From Wuchereria bancrofti (lineage: Eukaryota > Nematoda > Chromadorea > Rhabditida > Onchocercidae), in contig SSBO01000012.1 of assembly GCA_005281725.1 (NCBI GenBank), forward strand, positions 5,781,564 through 5,845,563: DNA of 64,000 bases, written 5' to 3'. Of the stretch, positions 12,520 through 26,200 are shown in pieces (the first letter of the stretch is position 1; each line of letters starts with the position of its first letter). The notes beneath the pieces are model-generated. The model saw only the letters and a list, made by a program, of their open reading frames with translations, made no database searches and was not told the origin of the DNA. The position numbers and the translations under genes were made by a program.

Positions 12520-15500
12520 AGATTTGTAACACTAAGAATAAACTTCAGTACATCTAATAATTATTTTTTATAAGCTAGCTTCAGCTACTCTCCCATTCCT
12601 GTCAGTTTTGAAGTTGATATTTAGTACTTTCGCTGACGATGTTTTGATGCTTACCAAGAAGTATAAAGTTCTACTTGATTTGCATGTAAGAGCGAAAGCA
12701 GCACTGCACTTTAACAGGAATGAGTATCTTTTTTTCTTTTTTGCTTTTGCCGCGTTATATTGCGCAATTTTCCTTCTCTTTTGTTGTGTAGTATATTTCC
12801 CATGAAATTTATTTTTGTTGAAGTGGGTGTTCATCAAGCTGCGGAAGCTTACATTGTTAGAAAACTAAAGAATGAATGTTTTTTAATGGAAATTTCTTGT
12901 AAAATAACTTTTAATGCTCCTCTGTTCTTGTGTCTTTTTATGTCTTATATAGCAATATGTGGTTCTGAAGGTAGGAAATTATGTCGAGAAAAAAAGACGA
13001 GTAAAGTCATACATTGTAGGCTTAACAAAAACCTTTTTTCGTCTGAACTTAAAATTTTTGGGAATTAACTTTCTCGATATAGCACCGTCTTTTAATCTTT
13101 ATTAATACTTCATTGAAACAATGTATTCGGGATAGGTTCGATAGAGAGTTGTATAACTAGTTTGTTTTATTAGTTGACCATTGAGTAGGAACAATTATTT
13201 CTGAATGCAGGATTTTTTCAGGTTATAGTTTTGCATCATTTGATAGTGGGAATGTATCAGATTTATTGAAGTGATTTTTGAAGTTAGCGTATCCCTCGGT
13301 TTACAAAAGGCTCTACTGTTTACCTCTGAAGAAGACATGAATGATTTGAACAAACAGCTGTGAGAAATATTCTCTGACATGTTGTAGTGCAAGCTTTCAA
13401 AAAAAAAACCACATGCTGTAGGCGCAATGTGGAATCCTTCGTAAATCGAAATAGCACGGTTTCTACAGCAGTGGCGCAGTGCTTTTTCATCTATTTGTCA
13501 ACGATAACATGACATTTACTTTCGTGGAATTTCTTCTAATGATCTCATGAAGACTTATTCAGGACCAGTATATGTCATGAACGGACAAGTTACATTTAAT
13601 GGGCAGTGAACATGTTCGGAATATATTTAACTTAGTTTTCGTTAATTATTGCTTTGCGATTTAACAATGAAATGATTTAATCATAAACTGGTGAATTGTT
13701 AAGCAGCACAATATCTTCATTAGCAACAGTAGCGTTCGAATTCGTCTATTTATTTTAAAACATGGTCTATCTGGATTCTTCATCAATCCTTCCTTTTAAT
13801 GTTGAAATAGAGACTCTTACTATGCTGGGGAAATTTTGGTGCTATTGAAATATTAACACAAATTTGCGGAATATTTTTTAAACTTATTTAGTAATCCGGC
13901 ACAACTACATACTAAAACAAAATCTCTTCATTTATGCATTGATAAAACCCAAAAACTAAGGGTTTGTTTTCAATTTTTTTATGTTGAACTGTGAGAGATC
14001 ATAGTTAGAAAATAAATTGTCATCCTTTTTGCCTCCTGAGGGAATCTATTTCAAGAAAGTTTTCTCTTCTTCACTAAATTTTCCATTGTAAATCTGATTT
14101 TTGCTAGTAGCTTACAGAAACATTTCACTTTGCACTAAGCAGAAAAAGAATAATGCGGTTTGCCTCTAAATTATTGCAGGATGTACAGCCTCTGTGCATA
14201 TTTGCCTTGCATCATATATCCTGTGTTTTGAACGTCATTTCTATTTTAAAATATTCATTTTAATCTTGTTTTGGAGCTTCACACACAATCACTGCGTGAT
14301 GAAAAAAAATAAACTAACGTACAAAAATACAAAAAAAAAGTATCATGTAACGGGAAACAAATATTTACAGAATATCAGTGTTATTGTGGTGTCATTATAT
14401 TTTTCCATCATTCAGATTCATATTGCATGACAAGTTGAATGAGCAGATTATTATAAATAACTCGATTTCTAAATTTTTCTGATCTACAGGGAAAGTAATC
14501 CAATCATACGCGGTCGGATAAAAAACTGATAAATACTATTACTTTTTTTTAATACAGCGTCATACCATAAGCATTGAGACGATGAAAGCAAGATCCCTCG
14601 TCATCGCTAATAGACATGGAAATTGAAAAGACTAATATTTTTGTCACATAAATATTTGACATAGTTTTTCATCATATGGGTCCTACTTCAGTGACCGAAC
14701 AAACTTCATTGCGACGTCAACTTATAGTGAGAGTTAGAAGAATGTAGTGAAAAAATAAAAAGTAAAATCGAAAAAAAAAATCAAGCTAAGCATAATTCCA
14801 TTTCTTTCATTCATTTGTTGTCAACACTATCTTTCTTGAAAAAGAGCAGCAAATTAAATTACGGCTAATAATGGCATAAAATTACATTGAATTCTAAAGG
14901 CAACAAATGGTAGAACAGGAAAAAAGTTCCTCTTGTAAGTGGATTTTGTACCTATCATACTTTAACTTGGAAAATGACTGAATCAGGATGAGAAATGAAT
15001 CGAAAAACGAATAAATTTGAATCATGGTCTCAGTGATGAACTATTGAAGCATATTTATTTTCGTCAACAATGATTGCATTTCTCATCAAAGTTTCAAGAT
15101 CAACACAGGAAGAGAAGCATGTATTATACAATGGAAGTAGTGTGTTTACAAATATCAAATGATCTTGGCGGTTAAAAAAAGGCAATGATAAAAATTTCCT
15201 ATGCATACATAGATGCAGAATCAAGGACGAAAATATCGTAGAAGATACCAAAACAAATCGCACAACACACTTCTCGACCCTCACATTCCTTTTGCTCTGA
15301 ACCTTAATCTTACTAATTACAATCTTCAGTTACTGCTACTTCTTTCCCGTGATTCCCGATGTTAGTTTGCAATAATTTTCCAATAATACTTGTAACAGAA
15401 GTTCACGGATTTCTGATCCAAAATCATAGGAAAGCAATTGCTACTTAATGAACAGTGTCTCAAGATTTATCTTTACCACAAAGGTTTACAGATTCTAAAC

Positions 15501-15647
15501 GCAGTTAAAAACAACATGATAACAACAATTATATTCCATTGCAATAATAACGTACCGACTCACCTTTCCCCATCAGACACCATTCAAAGTATATTGGCTC
15601 ATATATTGCCTTACCAACGCTGCATCAACAGAATCTGAAGCGAACAT
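12520..15647. other. Gene-poor AT-rich stretch
   Basis: No gene supported. Weak minus-strand exon-like pieces occur at about 13380-13325 (begins ATG, ends at a GTAAAC donor, about 19 codons) and near 12710-12655 (acceptor- and donor-flanked). Neither has homology or a partner exon. A minus-strand open stretch at 15284-15030 is hydrophobic but begins with GTG and is not called. Confidence 0.4.
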
Positions 15648-15874
15648 TTATTTCACTTCTTCAACCACTATTTCAGGAATGTCAACGACACTACCAGTTC
15701 TCTTTCTCATCTCCCATATCTGAGAATAAAGCGCTATCGTCGCTAAGCGCCACATGATAACAAATCCTGCGCATTCGCCACGCATATAACGAATCCTATT
15801 CATATCCCTGTAGAAAGCGGGCTCATTTCGTCGACATTTTAAGATCTTTTCCATTACTGTACTGATCACTCTTT
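15648..15874 (-). CDS. Orphan terminal exon of an unrecognised gene
   Basis: A minus-strand open block of about 75 codons follows a TTTTACTAG acceptor and ends in TAA. Its composition is richer in G+C and more protein-like than its surroundings. It encodes RRNEPAFYRDMNRIRYMRGE, then a moderately hydrophobic stretch (FVIMWRLATIALYSQIW), then a basic/acidic tail ending IPEIVVEEVK. I do not recognise the family. The layout could suit the C-terminal end of a small single-pass membrane protein. No upstream exon could be linked to it across the AT-rich DNA to the right. Confidence 0.4.
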
Positions 15875-16227
15875 CTAGTAAAATATATGTGAATTCATAT
15901 TCTGATAAAAAAAAAGATTAAAAACCAAAACAAACAAGAAAGGAAGACTAGAACATCGATAAGCGGCAATTTTTTGCTGCAACCTTATATTCATTTTTAT
16001 CTCCGTCAATACGAGAGCAGTATTTAGAAAGAAAATTCATTTTGGAATGAAATAAATGAAAATTATTTCCTATAAAGTCATAAACTATTTGTTGACATGA
16101 ATTAGAATCAGTTGCCTTATAACTTCGAACTGTTTTAAACTACAGGGCAAATTTCAAATTACGAATTAAGGCGAAACAACTGATTGATAGAATTATTGAT
16201 TCTTTCATCATGAAAATGTCAAAGTAC

Positions 16228-16268
<41 letters not shown>

Positions 16269-19200
16269 AAATTCATAGAAGTCTCTTCCAAATTAGCATA
16301 AATCCATAAATTAATGGAGAAAATGATGAAAGTCATAAAAAAGCAGAGGAACATTTCATAAATGTCGAAATAATGGAATGACAAAAAAATCAACGCAGAT
16401 TTGTCCAAAAATCTTCAAACGTCCGCATTTATTTACGGATATTATTATGATTTACATGTAAACAACAAAGCAGAAATGCTTATTCAGTTTTATAAAAAGA
16501 TTAGAGTGATCAACTATTTCAACCGATTTATACTTTTTCCTTACATCCAGTTCTTTAGTTAAACAGAGAACTTGTTATCATTTACTCAACGTTGAAAAGA
16601 TATACAACAAGAAACTGAGTGGATATCTTTCTTTTAACTTTGTTTCGGATTATATATATGTATATATATACATATATATAACATATTTCATAGGACTAAA
16701 AACGCTATTTTAAAATGGGAATACAAAAGAATTAATTAAATCCGTCATCGGGACAATCTACAACATACTACACCTAAAGAATCCAAACGGTAAGTCTCAA
16801 AATGTATAGCGAGATTCTTATCATTTGAAAAAGAGAATCATCTTTAAAGTGTTTAACATTTTTAAATGTCTTAAGTATAAATTTAATTTATATTTTTACA
16901 CTCAGTCCTTTTTCTTTATATGAATTTAAAGTTACGATAATTTTCATTACAATTTAAAAAAAATGCTTTGCAACACGAGCTAATTCATAATCAGAAATCT
17001 CGAAAAATGAATTTGAGTTATATGAACATTGCTGCCACTGCGATAAAATGAGTTTTCCTTAAATGTGACTCATCTTCATAATTCATTATGAAAACTTGGA
17101 AGTCATACAACTTATCTCCATAAACAAGAAAATTGGTAAAATCGCTTCGTTGAAAAAAATTCAGAAGAAATGGAAAATAAAGTGATGAAAAAGATTGGAA
17201 AGATTTTACATAAAACTTTCCTGACACATGTCCACTTTTGTGTTAATTGACAGATGCGAGCAACATACATTGTTGAACGATTGAAACTTGAGATGAACGT
17301 AGAATAATGGAAAAAAATGCAAGGAAAAAAGCACGCAATTATCACCGAAAAAGATACTTAGAGTTTTTCTCTACTACACGTTTCTACTCTGTCGGGAAAA
17401 AACTAATATTAGCTGTTAAGCTCTCAATTAATGAGATTTCGAATCATTATTTCGTCGTATTGTTGTCCACGTTTACAAACATAAATATCTTTTGTGCAAT
17501 AAAATGTTTTAACAAGATAATTAGGAAAATCATCTCAAAGATATGAAATGCCAAAATCGAGCTGGAATGTGAACTGAGTGACCGTAATTTCTCACATTAA
17601 CGGATTGGATCAAACAACGTCAATTGACCAAACAACGCGAATTAACGATGCGAAATAGTTCGCAAAAAAGACGTTTCGTTCAGTACATTTCCTGTTTTAC
17701 TTCGGGTAGACGATGGTCTATGCCATTTCGTCAGTTACTTGCCGCTATGAAAGTTTTGAGAATATGCTCCAGTATATTTACAAAAATTAATACTGATCGC
17801 ACATAACAAAATTATATGAGGAATGAACGGTCAAGGTCGTAAGAGTTGACACCGTCCCCTTTTGAGAGCAATCATATTATCTTGGCCTCTTGGCCGTTTC
17901 TTGCAACAAGCGGTCATCGATAATTAGGATTGCTATCGTAGTCCTTGTTTGCTTAACAATTTCGTCTTATGAACAAACTATTTTGATAAAAGTCTTGTGT
18001 CGGAGGTTTATTAACAACTTTGAACTCTTCTGCTTACCTCTTAGCCCTATCATCTTTTGTATACTTGATGAGTTTTTTTACATGCAACTCTTCAAAATAT
18101 AGCAAATTTCCCAAGATATAGGATCTTACTTTAAATTTTTGCAAATGCCTGTTTGCTTGAGTCATCTATGCAAATAATTTCAAAAAGAAGAAAAAGAAAT
18201 GATGTCTTGAGTTCTACCAAGGTCGTCGAGCCCACCTGTGAGATTTACAGCATCATCAGTTTTTTAAGATTAGTGAATCTATATTGGATATAGAAATAGC
18301 CTGTTTTCCGCTTATGCAGCACGAATACGAATTACATATGTGTTTACAGAGCGATAACTGTTTTCATAATCAAAATCAAACATGTAACATATATATCCAC
18401 ACACTGAATAGATTTAAGTAAGTAATCCAAATTTCAAATGCCCTACAATAACAGAAGAAATAATAGTAGCATACATCAACATTGTAATTGACTTGAACTA
18501 AAAGCGTTCTCAAACACTACACTTCGACGATGACTTTCATAATGCACTCCATCAGTGGTGTCGATCGTAAACACTGATGTTAGTCTTAAACGTTTCACAT
18601 TATTTTATTTATACGCCGAATGTTCTTAGTTTCTAGTAAATAACTCACAGTTAAAGTTTGCCTGAATAAGTTAACTTGCACAGTATGTGATTGCACAATT
18701 CATTTTTCAACCAGAGGTCAGAAACGAATAGAGTGGTGAACAAACCATATTAATCGTTATATTAACGGATGTTAAGCAGTTATTAATGTTACTTAGTAAA
18801 TACTAGTAAATACAAACATAGGATGCGACTGCAAGAAGTAGTAATAGTAGCATACATCAACATTGTAATTCATGTTGTAATGTACACAATCAGTAAATGA
18901 ACACAAACAATTAAAATACACAATAAATGTCCCCTTTAGTTGTTTCTACCTTCCAATGCCTTCCTGGTTTGCTCATTTCACTTTATTCATAATTCAGATC
19001 CATCTGAAATATTACAACAAAGAGATAACGAAATATTACAACAAGGAGATAACGATTTCCAAAAAAAAAGAAAAGTCTAATAGTGTAAATTTAACGGACG
19101 ATAATGAAATGATCAATTCTAAGGATTTTTTTTCCAGTGTGATGACCTGTGAATTTATCTAGAATTTATCCTCATATAAATTATTTCATTTAATAAGCAA

Positions 19201-22168
19201 GTATATATATATATGATTAAAACCAACATACAAATTAAGTTAAATTAGATAGCAAAGCCTTTCTTGAAAACAAATAATTGTTGCAAGGTTTGTAATGTGA
19301 CATGGCGCGCAAGTTTTATTTGATTTCAAAGATCGCCGAAAGTGTGAAGCTTATGCTAAGCTGGTTGTCATAGACAACTAGTAGAGCCTGCAGAATCGAC
19401 GTTAATAATTATTCACTGAAACAGTTGAAATAAGTGATAATTTCTGCAAAGACTAAAAACACTCGAAGCTCATGGCTTCCTGTGCTTTATAGTATTAATA
19501 TTACTCACTTAGTGATTCATCAGTAAACTTCTCCGTAAGACTTGTTCAGACTTAAGAGATTATCATTAGAAGTTTGTCAACTTAAGAAATTATCATTAGA
19601 ACCATTTTCAAGTTAATTTGCAAAGGTTTCAGTATAACTGCAGTCAAAAATCAAAGTTATGACAGCTTCAAACTCACGTCACGTCACATAACAAAGCTTT
19701 TTGAATTTATATGGAAGTATTACATTTTTATTGACGAGCTTATTGATTAGTTACAAGACACTTCTCGCCAAATCGATTTCTAAAAAGACTGTTCCAGATG
19801 CATGAAATTACATTCTATATTCAGCGGCAAATTAATTTAGTTGTTCCACTTTGTAGATTGTTTGCAAACTAATGCTAGATATTTTTTTTAAATTATTGGA
19901 AAAAAGGTTATTTATATTAAGAATTAGAAGTGGTAAAGCAAAGATAATGAAAAGTGTTCACTATCAATTAGCTTTAACAAGAAGATAACACGTTTTGAAA
20001 CACAATAAAAGGAAGTCGAAGAGGTGTACTTGTGGTCATATCTGCTTACCGCATTTCAAGATCTCGCCAGCTACAAAACTAAAGCAGGACTTTTTTGAGA
20101 CTCAACCTCTTCCATTCTGCTATACAAATTCGAAACATAAGACTTCAAATTTTCTAAAGAAACGGTTGGAAAGATTTAACTAGCAACGGAACAACACGTA
20201 GCCAATGATTGCGACAGACGGTACGGGTAAAACAAGAACATGTAGTCTGAGGCATTAGGAATATTGTGAAGAAAACAAGGATAGAGCTGGTCATTTGTGA
20301 GGAAAAAGAGCTAAATAACAAAAAACAAAAGCGGGAAAGGATACATTTTTTAACAAATATTTCATTCTTGTAATTGTCTTTTCTAACTATTCCATTTATA
20401 ATTTCAGACATTAACCGAGACGTTCAAAATGGAACTGTTGAAGATTGAAGATTTGCCTAATCAATTTATCAGAACCAAACTTTAAGCTGAAGTAGTAGTA
20501 CCTATTAGATTAATTCCATTAAGTAAAGAGAAAATTTAATACACTAATCGCTTTAATAATGTAATGTTAAAAAGGAACTTTGATGCTTTTTCCATTACTG
20601 CTTTTATACAAAATTTAGTCCTTTACTTTAATGAATTTATAGCTTTACACTCTACCAATTGTTAGTCAATTGTTCCACGTGTTGAATATTGCTTTTTTAT
20701 CAACAACAATATTTTGATACATTTGTCTGTAGATCGTCGAACTGAATCTAAAATGATCTCTAACAAGTGCAAAACTGCTTTAGTTAAGCCGGTAGGAACT
20801 TTTTTCCAGAGTTAATAGCTAATCCAGCTTTCAGATAATATATAATCCAAGCCTTATTTTTAGTATCAACAGAATTTCCATATAAAAAAAAAATGAGATG
20901 TGATACAAGAAAGGAACACTTATAATGCTAATTAAATATCACGAGTGCATGATTTACTATCGCATTTTTATTAAGGAAGACGACAATTCTCAATGAAAAC
21001 GAACATTGAAAAGCTTTTTATACACAACGTTGATTTGGAAAACTAGATTTGAAATTTTCAAAATATTGTTTATAAAAAAGATTTTGGGTGTAAGTGCCAA
21101 ACTTAAGATTTTTTAGAAAAGGATTGTAATTGCTTTCATGATTCAGTTGATATCGTTCATTCCGAAAAGGAACATTTGTTAAAACTTGTTTATTCTTTGC
21201 GAAACTGAGAGTCTCTTTCTACTGCTTGTTTTCAATCCCCTCAGCTCATACAGTATACCTCACTCATATATATCTGGCATTTATTTTAGAGTTTGAGGAT
21301 GATAGTGCAACTCTAATTTTGGTAAAATTATTGATAATTTGTTATTTTTAACTGAGATATTGCCATGCCATGCATCAAGTGGTATGAAAAAATATCAAAG
21401 GTTTTTGAAACAAAGATATTATTCTGAAATTCTGACTAAAAATTTTGATGAAATTTCGATTTTTAAAGACAAACACTTCAGTTTTTTTTGCTGTAACAGT
21501 CATTAAATTGTTGTGATTTGTCAGGAAATTGTATAAACGCAACAAATATCTATCGAACAATTTGGTTTTCATGACGTTGTTGTGTGAAAAAATGAAATAC
21601 ACAGCCACTGTGCAGCAATACATATTCGTTGAAATATTCTTTCAAATTGTGTTGTGAAGCAAGGATCGACTACAGTTTGAATTTCCGGCTACAAAATGTC
21701 ATTTTTTTAGCATCTGTTTGCTCTTTACAAATCTTCTTGTTTCAACGAACTTTTTTCCCAAGGTTTTTATATCATACTACTGGAGATGTAAAGAATAGTT
21801 TATGAAAATATAATCTCAAAATTGCAGGAAACCTTATGCGAGCAGTTGCTTATCGCCTCCTTAGAAATAAATATGTGGAAATTTTCTGATTTACCGACAG
21901 ACAAACAAGTTAGTAAGTTTCATAATTTCGGAAAATAAGTTTTTTCTCCTTAAGTGCTGTATGTTGAATTTAATTCGCTTTTTATATTTAAATCCTGAAA
22001 TTTTCACAGTTACGTTGTAGACTGCAACATTGCTTACTGCGATGCCATGTACGGTCAATGTTACTGATGTTTCAAAAATAAGTAAAGTAAGTTCCATTTT
22101 TGTGAAGTGTTTAGAATACCATGCCGAAATTGGTGCAACGAATGTTCAAAAATCTCTATGCTTATGAC
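15875..22168. other. Gene-poor AT-rich stretch with microsatellites and short duplications
   Basis: No gene supported. It holds a (TA)n tract at about 16232-16263 and an imperfect TA palindrome at 16651-16680. A 29-base direct repeat (taatagtagcatacatcaac and on) occurs at 18461-18489 and 18842-18870. A 24-base tandem pair lies at 19006-19029/19030-19053, and a 21-base pair at 19551-19571/19581-19601. Confidence 0.5.
16232..16263. repeat. (TA)n microsatellite
   Basis: About 16 uninterrupted TA units. A second, imperfect TA-rich palindrome with interspersed tg/ca lies at 16651-16680. Confidence 0.95.
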
Positions 22169-22393
22169 CTGTGATAAGCATGGAAACATAGACTTAAATT
22201 TCGAAATGGTGCTTTGTTGAAACCACTGTAACAAAAAAAAAACAGGAGTTCCTTGCCTGCTCAATTTCAGTTTCGTAAGTGGAACATACAGGACAAAAGC
22301 CTTTTCATTCTCGATGTCATGAAGATAATGTTGTAATTTGTTCAAATTAGCAATAAATATGGTGAAGATGCAAACGAAAAATGAATGTAGCAT
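22169..22393 (-). CDS. Possible small secreted-protein gene, first two exons
   Basis: Tentative model. ATG at 22393-22391 opens a 35-codon exon ending at a GTATGT donor (22290). Its N-terminus MLHSFFVCIFTIFIANLNKL resembles a signal peptide. The second exon, 22225-22169, follows a strong T-rich acceptor (TTGTTACAG), is in phase, reads GFNKAPFRNLSLCFHAYH and ends at a GTCATA donor. Continuation is unclear. The same DNA also gives an uninterrupted 116-codon frame if unspliced. No family recognised; the call rests on the leader and splice pattern only. Confidence 0.2.
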
Positions 22394-22720
22394 TTTGAAA
22401 TAACCTTTCACTGAATTTTTTAGAAGCCTTCGGATGATTCACAGTTTTCAGACCAAACTTTTGAACATAGGGAAGTCTAAACTATAAAACAAGAATATAA
22501 TCTTTGGTCTTGTGAATAAGTTGTAAATTTAATTAATCTTCCAACTACTATGATGGTTGCTGTAGTTATCGCCAAAAGATCTAGAGCAAGTGCAATTTTC
22601 GGCTAACTGTCTTAAGATGATGAATGGAAATATAATTATTAGTACCCACTAATTTTTTTTTCCTTTTCTGTAAAAGAGATCATTCTTGCATTGACATGAT
22701 TATAACCGATGAAATTTCAG

Positions 22721-23294
22721 GAATTCTTGAATGATATTCAACGAAAAATGAGTAGATTGGCCTACATGTGCGAAGTTGAATATGATGATATTGGTAGGTT
22801 ATTCGAGTTTCACTTGTTTAGACAAAAAATTCTGTTTTTATAGAGATTTTTTTTGCCAACAATTCAAGGAAAAAGAATTTTGAAAAATACTACTTCACAT
22901 TTTCACGATTGCAAGGTTACATTTTATAATTTGATCAAATGATTAGCTCATATTAGCAGCCAGTTTGCTTTGTTATTTTAAAGAACCATTTAGAAAATTC
23001 ATAACTGTGTTATTTCCACTGTTGAAATGTAAATTGAAATAGCTTCATAATTTCTAATAAAATGCTAAACTCTCCAAGATATTCCATTTAGAGCTGTGTA
23101 AAGCAATGAATTCACTATACAACATGTGGAAAAGCAACCCCCTGGAAGAAATCGAAAACGATACTTTAGTGTACATTAAAAGTGCAAAAGAAAAAGTATT
23201 GACTGATGAAGATGTTGAAATTGTTATTGATTTTCTCCTCGAGATGTATATAGATCAGCTGGATAGATTTATCCAGACATCATGCTCTAAATAA
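22721..23294 (+). CDS. 3' end of an unrecognised gene, two exons
   Basis: Exon 22721-22793 follows TTTCAG and ends at a GTAGGT donor in phase 1. Exon 23092-23294 follows TTTAG, restores the frame and ends in TAA. The joined ~91-residue product is charged and predicted helical, with stretches such as EFLNDIQRKMSRLAYMCEVE and LTDEDVEIVIDFLLEMYIDQ, ending SCSK. There is no signal peptide in these exons and no recognised domain. Acidic-basic alternation and lack of long hydrophobic runs suggest a soluble protein. Upstream exons must exist, since the first exon here starts in phase 0 without an ATG at its head, but none was found. Confidence 0.5.
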
Positions 23295-26200
23295 TTAGTC
23301 GTTATCGGGGATTTTTTAAATGAATCGAATATATATTTCAGTGTTAATTCTGATTAAATACTTTACAAAAAGTACGCATCGTATTTTCCCAGTTATTGCT
23401 TAGAAATTTCTGCAATTTAATGTATGAAATTTAATGCATTGACAAAAACTAGTTTAATTTCAATTTACTAACAATATACCATACATACAGGATTAGATGA
23501 AAAAAGTAGCATCTAGAAAGAAATGAAAGTGAATAAAGTACCAGGTGAATTTCATCTGAGAATATGTAAAACTCTGAGACTTTTAATATGTAAAACTCTG
23601 AGACTCTGAGACCTTAAAGACACATTTAACTAATATTGTGAATCGCTACATAAATATTTCAAAATCTATATGGCATTGTCAAACCTTTCATTCTCGCCAT
23701 TTATTTATGACTCACTTTTCTGGAGAATATATATTCAATTGTTGAAATTTGAATTTGCAATAAAATCTGCAAAAAAAGATGTAAAAAGAGATTAATTAGC
23801 ACAAAACGTAGCAAGAATTAATTAGAAAGATTTAGATTTCTTAATATCAGACAATGATATTTTGGATCGGTTGCATTGTTCTTCCTTTGTTCACACTGAG
23901 TTTAAAGTTATTCCTGTCCGAATTTGTACATATTGTAATATCCCCATACTTAAGAAATCACTCACTGATCTATTTCCTGAAGTTTTGACTGGTCTGCTCA
24001 TACTTTTCAAGCCACTCATAAATCAAATGATATTTGATTCTCATTTTTTGACAGAGGTTGAGTCGGCTAAAAGCCAAGTTGAGATGGGAAAATCAATCAA
24101 AAAAGCGAACGACCTAAGAACTGCTCTAACAAGATGAAACAACTGTTTTTGGATGGGGCACTCATTTGTAAAATTATTTTCGTCTTTGCGCAGTTTTCAC
24201 TACAACAGTGCTCCACTTTTCTTTCCGGATTTCTACTTCAGCACCCCAATTCATTTTGTTCTTGCTCAGTGTTTATTCCTTATCAAATATCTCTTCTTCG
24301 ATTATAATTAATTGCATTGGTTGCCATAAATGTCAAGCATCTATAATTAAGCATTTTTTCAATCATCTTCATAGCCTTAATATTTGAAGGTTAAACTCAC
24401 ATTTTCAAAAATTTTTACCTCTAAGAAAAAATGGCTGGATACCTAGTATTTGGTCATTTATTCGTAATTCAGTAATGGGATGTTTTGACGGTTAGTAAAA
24501 AAGACATCCGTAATTATTGTGGTCACCCAAGAAGGAATCCATAATTTTAATAAGTTTCCTTATTTGCAATTTAAAAGACTGGGAGGCAAGTTTTACTACA
24601 CTGACAGTAATTTGTCTTACAAAACTGAAGAATTTCCAGAAAACTTGCAAAACGCATCTGTTATCGGGGCATAGCTACGGAAAGCGATCAAGCCGAAAGA
24701 GATTCCTTGAAGATCTGTCACCTGAAGAAGGCTTAAGATACCAAACATTTATATCAATTTACCAGTCAGGTTTTAAGAATTCTATGAAATGAATAGAAGC
24801 TGAAGTATTCCAGTAGAATTTAATTGTCGCTTCATTCTAGGCAGATTTTGGGGAGCACATTCATCTCAAAAAAGTTTGTATGTGGATGACTTGAAAAAAA
24901 AGTGTAGCGAATAAATTATTTTCAATGTAAGCCAGACTATGGATAGTCCTGTGCTGAATATACATTATTTCTGCTGCTATTATCGTTGTTAGCAACATCC
25001 AGAGCAATAGCTGCAGAAATAAAGTAGTAGCAGACAGACTTAACTGACAGATTGTTTAGGTTTGAACAGCATCTTAGCTTCCCCTATTTCAGCGCAGCCT
25101 TTTTCGAAAATTTTCAGCCACTTCTGTGTGTTATTTGAACAGCTGTTATAAACTGCATCCAACTTGAAATTTTTAAGTTTTAAGTGAGTGAGCATTAGCT
25201 TCTTTTTCACCTTTGGTTTCCTTTCATTTTATTTCTTCCGGCTTCTTTTTTACTATTGCATAAATTTCTGTAAATTACTGACTCACTTCATTTTAAGATA
25301 AAATTCTTCTCATACTCTTCTCATGCAACCGAAATTTGATCTGTGCATAAAGTGATAGTAGTTTGGTAATATTGTGTTTATATTTAACTGAAGATCAACA
25401 TTTTTGCTTTATCCTATAATTTATCTTTTATTCTATTCGCATTGCACTGCTATGCGTTCATAGCAAACTGTCCGGATGCTGAGCACAATAAGCCTCGCGG
25501 AGCTCTATGAGGAATACCGTTGGACTACCTCCTTTCATATAGCTTCCTCAATAGTCAGACGTCCAGGTGCACATTTAATTTGCCTACTGACAAAGCAGAC
25601 TATTAAGAAATCAATATAACTGAAGTTATCATTTTATACAATCTTACCAGTATTTGTAGCACCAATCATGAAGATCGAGAGGTACAACTAATCCTTAAAC
25701 CAGTATCATTAATTGACTGTTGATCGATGTAAAATTTCCCACTTTCTTCCTAAACTTCTTTTAAATCGAGTTCAAATTTTTTTGAGAATTATTTAAGATA
25801 AATTAGATCTATAATCTCGTCTTTCAAATGAGATTCATTTGCCAGCTGTTTTAGCTTTTTCTTATTCTTCAAATTTCTATATCTTTTTTTATACAAAAAA
25901 TTCATATACATTAACTATCAACATTGTAATTTTTGTGACAGGACTTTATATTTCATATTATAAGACGTATATAAAGCTCGTACTATGATACGTACCTTCA
26001 GTAATATAGTATATTCATTTTCTACCTTACGAGCGAAACTCAATATAATACAGACAAAATTTGGGTAATGTCGAAATCGAATATGGCTTGTTGGTAACGA
26101 TACCTGTGCTAATGTCTAAGCCATCGTACATTTTTACGAACACTTTTCCATCAAAAATTTCATATACAATGAAAGCTCAATATGCATTCATGGAATATGA

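Noticed and set aside
12339..12521. 60-codon plus-strand frame
   Set aside because: Lies within the right arm of the inverted repeat.
18956..19162. 68-codon frame with a KYYNKEIT repeat
   Set aside because: The repeat comes from a 24-base tandem duplication in non-coding DNA; no homology or splice support.
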